The notes below the pieces were generated by a model. The model saw only the letters and a list, made by a program, of their open reading frames with translations, had not been told where the DNA came from and made no database searches. This document shows, one piece after another, positions 38,101-47,940 of a stretch of DNA of 64,000 bases (its first letter is position 1; every line of letters begins with the position of its first letter). Origin of the DNA: Cheilinus undulatus (lineage: Eukaryota; Chordata; Actinopteri; Labriformes; Labridae); contig NC_054876.1 of the NCBI RefSeq assembly GCF_018320785.1, positions 23,892,212-23,956,211 on the forward strand. The letters are read 5' to 3'. A program made the translations under genes and the position numbers.

Positions 38101-41100
38101 TCTATCATTCCAAAATTAGTAAAATCGTGGAAAATCTTTGTCCCTGAATTTTGCAGTTAAAAATCTCAGGGATGCGCAACCATAATCATGGGACTTTTAT
38201 TTTGAAATGAAGTAATTAAAAAAAGACTGTAGCATAATTCATAATCAATTTAACTCATAGCAGAGTGAAATGTATTGTGGATTCTTATCAAGTAAAGATA
38301 CAAAACATTTATTTTCAGTCACAGGTGGGCAGGTACACTTTTATATCAGGTGGTACAACCAATGCAAAACTGCTAAAATTTAATTTTACAATAAAGCTCT
38401 TGAGTTTGTTAAATATATGTGTCCACTTCCTAACAAGAGTAAAATATACATTATGTGCTGAAGTATTTGCCTGTTTATTTGAAATAGATTGCAAATGTCA
38501 GGTGGCGCAACTAGTGTTTAAAGTGGTGCAACTGCCAAAATTGTCACTATATGATATAAATGATATTTTTCAAAGTTCTAAGAGTATTTACTTTGCTTCT
38601 GATAACGTAAATGAGGTATATTTTTTTAAAAACCTATTAATTACCATTTTACTTAGGTGAGCTGGTACACTTTCCATGTCAGGCAGTACAACCAAGATAA
38701 AACAGCAAATTTGTTTTTTACCAGAACGTTCTTCATTTTATTTGAAGAATATGTGTATCCACTTAATAACAAGAAGAAAAGTAACAATATTATTCATGTC
38801 AAATTATTGTCAAATTATTCACCTGTTTTGATTTAAAATTAGCTGCAAATATCAAGTGGTGCAATCACAATAAATGAAGCCATGTATGTCATTGACCCAA
38901 GTGCACATTTCACATTTATTTATTCATTTATTGTTTCTGCCTGATAAAGCTAAGCCTATTTTTTTTGTCCTACAGTGTCTTGAAAGAAAACTCCCCTATA
39001 GTCAAGGTAAGGTTTAATGTGTGAAGAAATCTTGAACAGCAAAGATATATTTTAGTTCCAATGCAATTAAAATAAATGAATTATGGTGTTAAAGGTTCAA
39101 ATTGTGAATATTAGTGACATCTAACATTCAGATTCTAGATTGCAATGCAATTTAAAACAAAACCTTCGATCAATCAATTTTTATTTGTATAGCACCAACT
39201 AATAACCAAATTATCTCAAGACAATTTACACACTGTAAGAAAAAAATAGTTAAGCTTACTTTAAAAAATTATGGAAAGTCGTTGCCTCAAAAATAACAAG
39301 TAAACTACACTTGACTTTTGTTAGTTTAAAAAACTTGTTTGTTAGTAGTGTGCAGTACTTGTTCTACTTGAACTATTTAAGTATTCACTAATAGTTTAAA
39401 ATCAATTATTTTAAGTTCTCACAACTGAGATCTAAATGTTAATTTAAGTTTGCAGGACTTAGCCTAAATCAGCTACTTAGAGTGTGCAATACTTAACATT
39501 TTTAGTGCATTGTAAACACTGATAAGTTCACAGCACTCAGAATATCTTTGATAACTGATTACCTTAGAACATCAGCTAGTACTCTTTGTAAAAGTTTTGT
39601 AAGTTGTCATTTCACCTAAGGTGGACTGTCTTAGGCCACCAACTGCAACAATGGCTGTTGACAACCCATTTCATTAATGACAGTGTGCCATGCAACTTTC
39701 ATTGATACTGATAATGATAACAGTACTTCCTATGGACGGGACATCTTTAATTGAGACAGCAACTTCACTCGTGGTGCATTTTATTTATTTATCTTATTTC
39801 ACCTTTTTTTTTTAACCAGGAGAAAACCTCATTGAGATTAAAAATCTCTTTTTCAAAAGTGTCCTGGCAAAGACAGCTGCAGCAAACAGAGTGCATAAGG
39901 GTTTAGTGCCCAAAGGCATTCTGGGAAAACTGCAGATTTCTAACAAAAAATACTTAAATTGTTTGAGTACTGTTCACTTAAAAGTTGAAATGAGTTCTAT
40001 CAGCTCATTAAAATAGAGTTCAAATCGCTGTTTTGGATTTTTAAGTTAACACAACTTAATTATACCCCCTTTTTACTTCATTTTTTTAAACTAAGTAAAC
40101 TTAAGTAAATTGAACCCTTTTGCTGTTATGGCCAAGAAGTACAATTAACTTGTTTATAATAAGTATTTAGAACAGGTTAAGAAGAACTGAGTAATTTCAA
40201 CTCAATGTTTATGAGTAAAATGGATGTTGCTTTTTACAGTGCAGAGAGGGCAGGTCTAGACTTTATTTCTGGATATATTATTAAGTCTCAACATTAGTCA
40301 TCACAAGCTCAGCACTAAGCAACATTTAGCAGCGTTAAAGTGGCAAGGTAAACCTTCCCTTTAATGACCAGGAACCTCAAGCAGAACCAGACTAAGGTTG
40401 CACAGCCATCTGCCAAGGCTGTGCTGGAGGAAGTAAAATAAGATTCTGTCATGGCTATAAATCCATGTCCAAGTTAGTAGGATATGGCTATAATGTCAAT
40501 AATGATGGTAGCAATATATGAAGAACTGGCATTTATAGCCATGTTTGATAGGAAGCTCTACTCTGTAATATTAGCATTAGCAACTAAGATGATATTAAAA
40601 TGGAGAAGACTTTTATTAATAATTATAGCAGTTAATGTAGAGCTGCTTTTAGATGTAGTTTAACTATTCTAATAATAATAGAAGTTAAGATGATGATAGA
40701 TGAAGAAGTTGTAGACTTGCAGATCCTTCTATGGAGCCTTTGATGTCCATGAAAAGCTGAACCACAGAGTTTGGTATATGCAGGAACAGCCATGTAAATA
40801 GATCATTGTAATTTTAGCATTAGCAAAAAAATAAAGGAAGGAATGAATGAATGAAAATGAAAGTAATTATAGCAACTCAAGCTGAACAGTTCTTACATTT
40901 ACTTCGATCAGGAGAGACTTGATACAGGTTTAACAATAATTTATTGAACAAAATTTATTGAAAGAGAAATGTTTAAAGGTGCAGTGTGTAAAATTGGGAC
41001 TATCAACATCTAACAGTCAACTCTGGAGTGTGATAATCATTTCTCTGGTGATAACTGTGGCAACCAGTGAAGTTTAAAAATCAATACATGCTTAACTGTT

Positions 41101-42102
41101 ATTTGGTTCCTTCTATGGTGCCATAGAAACAGGCAAAATGCAAAAATCCAAGATGGTAGCGTCCTTGGAGGGGACCCTCCCTATGTATGAATAAAAGGCT
41201 TATTCTGAGTTAATTTAAAACATAAATTTAAAAACTGTGTTATCAGATGTCAACACTAATTTAGATTTATCTACTTATAAATGTTATGTTTCATTTTAAC
41301 CAAGCTTGTTTTGCTAAATGCTACCAGGCTAAATATTACACACTGCACCTTTAATTAGACTCCATTGTGATGACTTCATGTACTTGAAGGGGTAGTGATG
41401 CAGACGGCAGGAATAGGATACCCCCCTATGGAGTCTAGACACTGGTGGTGTTGATGAGGGATGCAGGATCAGATGAGAACTAGACTTCTGAAAAGCTGGA
41501 TTGTAAAACCAATGAGGTGGCTTGCAGGAGAAGACTTAGGTATGCAGGATGAGATGAGCAGAAGGCCAGTGAGGATCTGGACTAGATGCTGATGAACTGA
41601 ATGGAGGTGGCTGAGGTGGAGGAGGTTGCTGTGTCTTCACTGGAGTGACAAGCTGATTGTGAAAGAGAGAAGGACAGATTTAAATATGACAGGTGCATGA
41701 TGAATGGTCAAACAAGGTTGTGGCAGAATCTGATTAGCTCAGTACTTAAAAGAATGAATGCCCATAATCAGCTCATCATCAGAGCAGGACGAAAGAAAGA
41801 ATGGAGGAAAATGGAGAGATGGAGAGAGATAAATAATAGGTATAAATAAGTGGTGGCTAATCAACATAATAAATGGTACTTAAGAAACACTGCAGTTCAT
41901 GATGGCATCTGTGGAAGGGGACCCTTGGCCACAGACTTGTTCTAGATTAATAAAATATATATATTTTAATGTATACCTCTGAAACTGTTTTAAGGTGATG
42001 GTTGTTTTTATTTTGCCCACCGACTGTTGCAATGTTTGCTTGGTTTTTATTTCTTTCAGAGGATGTTGCCCCAGACGACGGAAAGTACCCACAGATTGAC
42101 TG
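32107..42102 (+). CDS. arr3: Cone arrestin (arrestin-C / arrestin 3)
   Basis: Binds light-activated, phosphorylated cone opsin and stops transducin signalling in cone photoreceptors (family knowledge). Coding exons: 32107-32114, 32931-32961, 33082-33142, 33238-33282, 35382-35572, 35828-35887, 35999-36075, 36350-36485, 36590-36674, 36772-36844, 36957-37094, 37199-37282, 37378-37401, 37507-37556; all phases join, giving 354 residues. A tail then follows (exons near 37684-37703, 38977-39007, and 42062 or so to TGA), of uncertain phase. Both arrestin lobes are present: [58 protein letters not shown] (with the polar-core Arg of the RKVQ motif), LYFHGEAIP, VDQTTDIVLYSADKYTK, LALDGRLKDEDTNLAS. VDQTTDIVLYS and the short MAKVFKKTS start point to the cone type rather than rod SAG. 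Teleosts carry arr3a and arr3b; I cannot tell which this is. Confidence 0.88.
33700..34600. repeat. Degenerate GATA(C/T)-rich simple repeat in arr3 intron
   Basis: Words such as GATATG, GATACA and TACAATA recur irregularly through 33,700-34,600 and again around the palindrome to 35,100. No coding content. This is the intron between the GDRK exon and the VFVQLACAFRYG exon of arr3. Confidence 0.6.
34622..34770. repeat. Dispersed repeat, copy 2
   Basis: Matches 640-905 in order: CTTCCTGATG, CATCTGGACCAGCCCAC, GGGTCCTGGGCGCC, GACCCTTCCCATC and GAGCACGTCAG. It is a shorter copy, embedded in the GATAC-rich arr3 intron. Confidence 0.6.
34814..35058. repeat. Large near-perfect palindrome (~115-bp arms)
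   Basis: The left arm begins TGATTCCATGACATCTCAT and the right arm ends with its reverse complement, ATGAGATGTCATGGAATCTA. Arms match through ATAAGACATGATAAGACACA-type sequence to an inner stem (GATACACTTCATTGTCCCCTTGG against CCAAGGGGACAATAAAGTGTATC) with a loop of about 15 bases centred near 34,940. A third partial copy (GATACATGTTGTTGCCCCCTTAG) lies at 35,101-35,124. It could be an inverted duplication of a repeat. It would form a stable hairpin in the arr3 pre-mRNA. Confidence 0.85.
37950..38880. repeat. Tandemly duplicated ~330-bp unit in an arr3 intron
   Basis: GGTACACTTTTATATCAGGT...ATTGCAAATGTCAGGTGG (38,330-38,500) is repeated as GGTACACTTTCCATGTCAGG...GCTGCAAATATCAAGTGG (38,665-38,855). 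The order is kept through TATGTGTCCACTT/TATGTGTATCCACTT and GCCTGTTTATTTGAAAT/ACCTGTTTTGATTTAAAAT. An additional half copy of the CAGGTGGTGC core is at about 37,960. This is direct duplication with later divergence; no coding function seen. Confidence 0.7.
39231..40241. mobile_element. CACTGTAA-terminus MITE, copy 2
   Basis: Begins CACTGTAAGAAAAAAATAG and ends TTGCTTTTTACAGTG, flanked by CA on both sides. It shares internal blocks with the copy at 12,098-12,991 (TTTTGGATTTTTAAGTTAAC; CAAAGGCATTCTGGGAAAACT). It is inserted inside another repeat, so the pre-insertion sequence can be read from the copy at about 55,000. No transposase frame. Confidence 0.75.
40977..41350. mobile_element. piggyBac-like MITE with TTAA duplication
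   Basis: Inverted ends AGGTGCAGTGTGTAA (40977) and TTACACACTGCACCT (to 41350) are each flanked by TTAA (40973-40976 and 41351-41354), the hallmark target of piggyBac-type transposition. The element is 374 bp with no coding capacity, in the last arr3 intron. Confidence 0.85.
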
Positions 42103-42372
42103 AAAGACTACAAAGATGAAAGATGCAAAACCAAAAAGAAGAAGATAGATGTGGCTGATGTAATGAAACCTTATTACCGTAAATGAAGAACTGATGACAG
42201 ACACCATACGCGGATATGAGAGGAGATTAAGATGTAACATCAGACCCCCTAACTGATTTATTGTGTATCTGTTTTTCTGGGCTTAACTTTGTCTTATAGC
42301 TGTAGAGAAAGTATTTGGATAGAGAATAGTTTCCAGTGTTAAGAAACCAAAGACTTTTGTAGCACCATACAA

Positions 42373-42542
42373 AATAAAAGTCCTGTTGTGTGTGTGGGGG
42401 GGAATATGAAATCAATTGAAGACCATAAAACCACTGTGCTTTGGATTGCAGTGATACACCTTTATCATTATGATGTTTTTTCTTCTGTGAAATGCACCAG
42501 GTTATGTTTTGCGTGAAGTCAGACATAGTGGAATATAATAAA
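42373..42542 (+). terminator. arr3: arr3 polyadenylation signals
   Basis: AATAAA occurs at 42373-42378 and again at 42537-42542, about 270 and 435 bases after the likely stop codon. Either could end the arr3 transcript. Confidence 0.55.
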
Positions 42543-42544
42543 AG

Positions 42545-43320
42545 AAAAATAACCTAATAAAATTATGATAAAAACACAACAACAGCGTTGTTGTTTTTTT
42601 CTATTATAGGGGATGACTGTTCACAGTCTGGAGTTGAACTTTTACCACATGTTTGATGATAGAGCAGCACTTGTTTAAAAAACACACACAAAGAGCTATT
42701 CCCTTAACTGTTGCCATGTCACAGTTATATTTCAGTCATTACGCAAATTGAGCAATGCTGTATATGAGATACAGGGCACAGTGACTAACCTAAACATTGG
42801 TTTATTCTTTAAATGGATTACAGTATATTTACAAATATAAATAACATCTGTCATCTACCTCACTTGAAACAGGCCTTGACTTAAATTGATTAACTTTTTT
42901 GGCTGTCAAGTAGGCATTCAAGGGGGTCAGTCTGGGTGGTGTAGATATTTATAGACTGACAGTGACAGTTTATAGACTGACAGAAATTAGAATATCATGA
43001 ACAAGTTCTCCAAAATAAAATGTATAAATAATAGTTGTGACATAATAATAATAAGAAAAAAACATGAATGATAACAATAAAAGTATTATTACTGTCATTA
43101 GCAGTCATAGTAATTTTTTATCATAAGTAGGTTAAAACTACATTAACAAGCAGAAAAAACAAGTATCCCTTTTCTAGGTTCCTGTGTTGTTCTATTTTTT
43201 AAAAATTGACTACTTTTTAGGAAGACTACCATCACTGTTAAGTACCAAAAGAGAGGCGGTGTTGTAGCGGTTGTAGCTGTGGGAGGCGAACTGCCGTGAA
43301 ACTTCAAAGAAGAAGAGAAA
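42545..43320. other. Spacer between arr3 and znrd2
   Basis: AT-rich, with no exon. The segment near 42,980-43,020 (GAAATTAGAATATCATGAAC) resembles a widespread fish repeat word also seen near 47,260. Confidence 0.5.
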
Positions 43321-43322
43321 GG

Positions 43323-43378
43323 TGACGTCAGCACACGACTCTGGCGTCATCACGTAAAACGTGTAGCACTGAAGCAAC
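43323..43378 (+). promoter_or_regulatory. znrd2: znrd2 proximal promoter with CRE
   Basis: A perfect palindromic CRE, TGACGTCA, lies at 43323-43330, about 50 bases before the start codon. A second CRE-like GGCGTCATCACGT follows at about 43343. No TATA box. This is a typical housekeeping arrangement; the binding factor is inferred. Confidence 0.5.
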
Positions 43379-44808
43379 ATGGCTCTGAATGGAGGTTTGT
43401 CAACTTTTAAGTTTATTTACAGGCTAACATCTACATTTATTAGTTAAACCTTTGAGGTGCTTAAGTCACTGTTTCGTATCATACATATACAGTCATTCTC
43501 GTGTGTAGTTTTTCACTCACGCAGTTTTGTTTTGCCATTTTACGGATTTGGCTAGCTGACGTTAGCCCGGTTGGTTTGCTAGCTTAGCTTATTTTGTAGG
43601 AGAGCAGTGGGGTAGTGCTGAGTATAATACGCCTATCAAACTATATTACAAAGGGTCGTGTACATGCAGACATCACAGAAATCAGCTGAATTGCCATTAT
43701 GATCGCCCGTCAATAGAGATTGTTATCATTCACATACGCTATATTACTGCCGGTGATTGTTTATATCGCTTTAACAGCAACGTTTTTGGCAGTGATCATT
43801 ATGCATATAAGCTGAAGTACAGTTTCATCAAGAAAGTGTTTTTACTGACCCCAGATGATGAGGATTTTGAGTGGGAGCCTCCAACAGAGGCAGAGATGAA
43901 GGTGATTCAGGCTCGCAGGGAGCGACAAGATAAAATCAGTAAGCTGATGGGAGACTACCTCCTCAAAGGATACAAGATGCTGGGAGACTGCTGTGATGTG
44001 TGTGGGGTGAGTGCAAAGACTTTAGATTTTGTTTATGCGAAGTATGAACGCATTGACATTTATGTTAAGCCTGATGACAGTCAGTGTGCTTAAAAGGTGT
44101 ATTTGTTTGTAGACGATTCTTCTTCAGGACAGACAGCAGAAAATCTACTGTGTCTCATGTCAGGAGCTTGACTCAGATGTAGACAAGGACAACCCTGGTA
44201 AGCATAAGCCACACTCACTTTAAAAGCGAAAATTATAAGGATAAAAATGTTCTTATCACGTGTATCTTCTGTTCCACCCTTATCTGTCTGGGTTTTTTTC
44301 TGTCTGAGATCTGTTATTCCTGCTCTTTTTGTTTAAACGTCTTCTCCCATTGTACTCCTTGTCTCCCACTCTCCCAGCTCTAAATGCACAGGCGGCGTTG
44401 TCTCAAGTAAGAGAAAGACAACTTGCAGCTCAGTCACCAACACCATCCCAGGCTCTTGTTGTAAATGGAGGGCCCAGCAGCAGTCAGCCGAGTGTTACAG
44501 TTCCCAGGCCAGAGCACTGTGAGGGGGCTGCAGCAGGAGGAAGAGCCACTCTGCCTCCAGCTGCTGTCCCCTCTCCTTCACCTCCTGCCTCCACCTCAAC
44601 CCTGGCACCTGCTCGTCCTCCAATTATTCCACAGAGTGCTGCCATCCAACCTGTGCTGCAAGAAGCAGAGGAAGCTGTTCTAACCAAACTTCGCTGGGCC
44701 ACTAACCAGCTACAAAGTTCATCCTCACTGGAGATGAGCATTCAGCTCTGCAGCCTCATCACCAGCTGTGCCAGCTCACTGCGCAGCCTCAAGGAGCTCA
44801 GCCAGTAG
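43379..44808 (+). CDS. znrd2: Zinc-ribbon protein ZNRD2 (SSSCA1, autoantigen p27 homologue)
   Basis: Four coding exons: 43379-43394, 43855-44006, 44113-44197, 44378-44808. They join in phase to 227 residues (human about 199). The start MALNGDDEDFEWEPPTEAEM lies in a CAACATGG context. A conserved helix, LMGDYLLKGYKMLGDCCDVC, leads into the zinc ribbon, with Cys52, Cys55, Cys69 and Cys72 (CDVCG then CVSCQ) as likely ligands. Residues about 90-175 are Pro/Ser/Ala-rich and probably disordered. The C-terminus (EEAVLTKLRWATNQLQSSSS, QLCSLITSCASSLRSLKELS) is an amphipathic helical hairpin. Human SSSCA1 is an autoantigen in scleroderma/Sjogren patients with a suggested mitotic or centromere link; its molecular role is poorly known. 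fam89b follows 1.6 kb downstream on the same strand. Confidence 0.9.
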
Positions 44809-45178
44809 CCTTCTTCAGAAACATTAAAACCATGGATTAACAGGAACAGTGTTCCTATTTGCCTCTGTCCTGGAGCACTGACTCTGGTTTGCTGCTTTGC
44901 AGCATTTCTATGACTGATTTCTTGCATAAAAGTGAATTCAAAATTGGTCAAAAGTTGCACTTGAAGTAGGATTAAAACTTGCCCATGTTGCTCTTCAGTT
45001 AACAGACTTGTACAGCTGGCAGAAATTTTATGTTACATGGTTTTGTATGTTAAGGTAACAGTTTTCAACATATGGCTGGTTTAATCCATTTATGAATTAT
45101 GCTAAAAGAACAGAACATTTTAAATGCATCTGATCATCTATATTGACTTAAACCTGAAAGGCAGATAAAACATTTAAA

Positions 45179-45417
45179 AATAAAACCATCTTCACTCAAC
45201 AGTAAAAGACAGCTAACAGTATTTCTGTAGCGGATTTCCTTTAAATAAGTCATAGTGGCCACCAAATTGACATAATTTGATTTGTTTTGGTTCAGTAGAA
45301 TCTAAAGCATGGTGTCAGTTTTGCAAATTACACATTTTTTGTAAACTGAATACCCAGTTTGCACATGCCTGTTTAGTTCTGTATCTCAAGAAATGTGACT
45401 TGACCAGACACAATAAA
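45179..45417 (+). terminator. znrd2: znrd2 polyadenylation signals
   Basis: AATAAA at 45179-45184 and 45412-45417 lie 370 and 600 bases after the stop codon. Confidence 0.5.
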
Positions 45418-45419
45418 TT

Positions 45420-46373
45420 ACCAGACTGTAAGTGCTAGGTCATTTGTTTAGTCTGAAACTTGTATGTTGTCACTGACCCTCTGCTAATGGGAAGACTCAG
45501 TTTTCTGGCTGCTCTGAGGTTTTATTGTAAATAATCAGATACATGATGGAGATAATAGACATGTTTCAGTGACAGATTCTAGTGTCAGACACATACTGCT
45601 TTATCCATTAAACCATTTAAAGCAAATGTGTGTGCTGTTCAAGCCAATTAGTTTTAAAAACTGTTTGAGTAAAGCTTTGTCTGTACAAGTCCTATGCAGT
45701 ATTTCTTTTTTTCCCGCAAGAGGGCGCCAAATGTAAATGCCACAAAGTGTTTCAACTGGGAAAATAACGCTTGACAGTTCCCTTTGATTTTTTTAAGGAC
45801 CAATAAAAACGTAGAATGCATTTCTGTCAAAAATGTGAGTTAAATTGTTTGCAGCCGTAGTTGCTCATGTGTTTCGACATGAGTCGTCTCTGCAGCAGTC
45901 GGAATCAAACTACAGACAAATTCATCTTCTGTGAATCCTTCTGTATCAAAGTTAAATCTTTGGTGACTATCTGTTTTCTGTCCAAAAAGGAGCTGGACAG
46001 TTATCCTGTTAAATCAGTCAAACCACTGACAGTTCCTGTCTCCCTAAACACGCAGACCACGGCGGGGCGTGGCGCGGTCCCTACCGGGAGGAGCCGGGGG
46101 CTGTCTGGGTGAACTGACACACACACACACAAAGGAGAGGAAACAAAACAAAGCCAGGAAGCCTGACATGAACCTCGAAGTTCACCGCCTCTCCTGCAGC
46201 CTGCTTGCATCCAAAAAACGGGAAGGGTTGATTTGCGTTTGCCCATAAACAACAGATTTCCACGCCTCTACACCGCCCTGCTCTGCGGTTGAGGGAGAAT
46301 AAATTAGCACCTCCAGAGTCTCCGCTCATTTGAGAGTTCTTCACGTGCTGATTCGACCGTCCCTTACATCGTG
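45420..46373. other. znrd2-fam89b spacer and fam89b 5' region
   Basis: No coding exon. From about 46,050 the sequence becomes GC-richer (GGCGGGGCGTGGCGCGG), consistent with a TATA-less promoter and 5' UTR for fam89b. A short CA run lies at 46,117-46,130. Confidence 0.5.
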
Positions 46374-47940
46374 ATGAACGGGAGTCGGTGCAGTGCGGCG
46401 GACAGTCTGGTGGGCGGTGTGCCCTCCTCAGTGGAGGGTCTTCCGCCGCTGCCCAAAGGCCTGAGCGGTATCCTGAACTCCAGCGGCGGCTCATGGCGCG
46501 ATATCGAAAAGGTGCACAGCAAGAGAGCGCGCATCCAGGCCGATATCAACCGGGGAGGCGGGGACGCGCCACGCGTCAACAGCAAGCCCGGCGGACTCGA
46601 CGCTGCCCTGGCTCTGCTGCGGAAAGAGATGGTGAGGTGCCAGTTTATATTACTGTCCGAGTGTTTCTCTCAGATTTACTCCTTTGTACAAAGCATATAC
46701 AATGGGGTGCACTTCACTGCTTTCACCTATTAATCTGGAAGCTCTCTCGAATTCCCTTTAACCAAATTACAAATTTAAGGTCTAATAAAAAAAAAAGAAA
46801 AGCAACTGGAGCAAAATCAATGACATGGTTTCCACAGGTGTATAAAAAGATAAACAATCTCCTAAACTTAATTAGTAAAGGCTAAAAGAAATACGTACTG
46901 GAAATAATCAGCAAATGTTTGAAGTTAGGTTAGTACCGCAAGGCAATGTTCCTCACGAGGCTTTCAGATGTTTTTTCATTAATTCCCCTCTTTCATTTGC
47001 ATAAATGCCTGTTGTTTCCACCTTGTAGTTTGACCTGACAAAAGTCATTCATGCTGAAATTAAACAGCAGGACTGGGACTTGCATCTGTGGTTTTTCATT
47101 CTACAGTACAAAGTAGCAAATGTGCAGGAAAATATTGATGTGCTTCTCTTCAGCTCCAGTCAGTTTGCAGATGTAGTGCTGGAGAAAAGTGTGAGATTGA
47201 ATACAAAAAAATGTGTAGTTTTATTACTGTTTACTAACAGGTGCTGCATCTACTGGTGCATCTCAAAGAATGAGAATATCAAGTGAACCCCATTTTTCCC
47301 TTGTAATTTACTTCAGAAAGTTAAATTTCAATAAATTCTAGATTTATCTCATACATTGTGAAACATTACAAGATTTTTTTGTTGTAATCCTGATGATTAA
47401 ATGTAAATGTCCAGAGAAGGATGAGAGACACTAGACTCAACAATACAGATGTGCTGAAGGCTATCAATGCAACCTTGGCTTCATAACATCCCGGCAGTGC
47501 CCCAGACTCATCATGAACTCATCATGAAATCATGAACCTGAATATCAGCACAGCTTTGATTATTTGCTGTAAGGCTCCAGACCATGCTCGTATTCAGTAG
47601 AATCCCCCCACCCAACCCCTCCCCCGTGTCAATACTTGTAAGGCCAGAGCAGATGTTTTGTGTTTGTTTGCAACAGGTGGGTCTGCGTCAGCTTGACATG
47701 TCTTTGCTGTGCCAACTGTGGTCCCTCCACGAGTCCATTCAGGAGTACAAGGGCGCCTCGCTTCTGTCTGAAGCCTCTTTCAGTGCCTATAACGGGGACT
47801 CAGAAGAGGAAGACGAGGAAGAAGAAGAGGAGGAGACAGGGGTTCTGGCACAGCCTCTCCCGCCCTCGTCCATATCTGTGCCCTCGGCCAGTGGCAACTC
47901 CAGAGACCAGTGGATCAAGGACTCCTTTCATATCGCCTGA
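46374..47940 (+). CDS. fam89b: FAM89B / leucine repeat adaptor protein 25 (LRAP25) homologue
   Basis: Two coding exons, 46374-46631 and 47677-47940, join in phase 0 to 173 residues (human about 189). The first exon is very GC-rich and encodes the conserved LPPLPKGLSGILNSSGGSW block and the AALALLRKEM end. The second starts VGLRQLDMSLLCQLWSLHES, the leucine-rich core, continues with an acidic Glu/Asp run (about residues 120-132) and ends RDQWIKDSFHIA, matching the family C-terminus. In mammals the protein is reported as an adaptor linking LIMK1 and MRCK to actin control at the lamellipodium (family knowledge). ATG at 46374 is chosen because it begins the conserved MNG start; an upstream in-frame GTG is not needed. 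The intron is 1,045 bases. Confidence 0.92.
47235..47420. repeat. Repeat fragment in the fam89b intron
   Basis: TGGTGCATCTCAAAGAATGA followed by GAATATC, and the TTTCAATAAATTCTAGATTTATCTCATACA context, resemble the end of a widespread fish DNA transposon family. A related word occurs near 42,985. No coding function. Confidence 0.45.

Larger units (their letters stand above)
39165..41700. mobile_element. Interspersed repeat related to 54,950-55,620, interrupted by two MITEs
   Basis: The start (ATCAATCAATTTTTATTTGT, CTCAAGACAATTTACAC) and the later part (GGCAGGTCTAGAC; AGCAGAACCAGACTAAGGTT; CAGCCATCTGCCAAGGCTGTGCTGG) correspond to 54,950-55,420, where the same blocks are nearly adjacent. In this arr3 copy the blocks are separated by the element at 39,231-40,241, and another MITE sits at 40,977-41,350. 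The right boundary is approximate. The family is common in fish but I cannot name it with certainty. Confidence 0.6.

Noticed and set aside
32107-42102. Rod arrestin (sag) as identity of the arrestin gene
   Set aside because: The short N-terminus and VDQTTDIVLYSADKYTK segment match cone arrestin; the rod form has a longer start and a different sequence there.
46388-46885. 165-codon plus-strand frame and the minus-strand frame at 46081-46494
   Set aside because: Out-of-frame readings of the GC-rich fam89b exon 1; the true frame starts at 46374 and matches the family.
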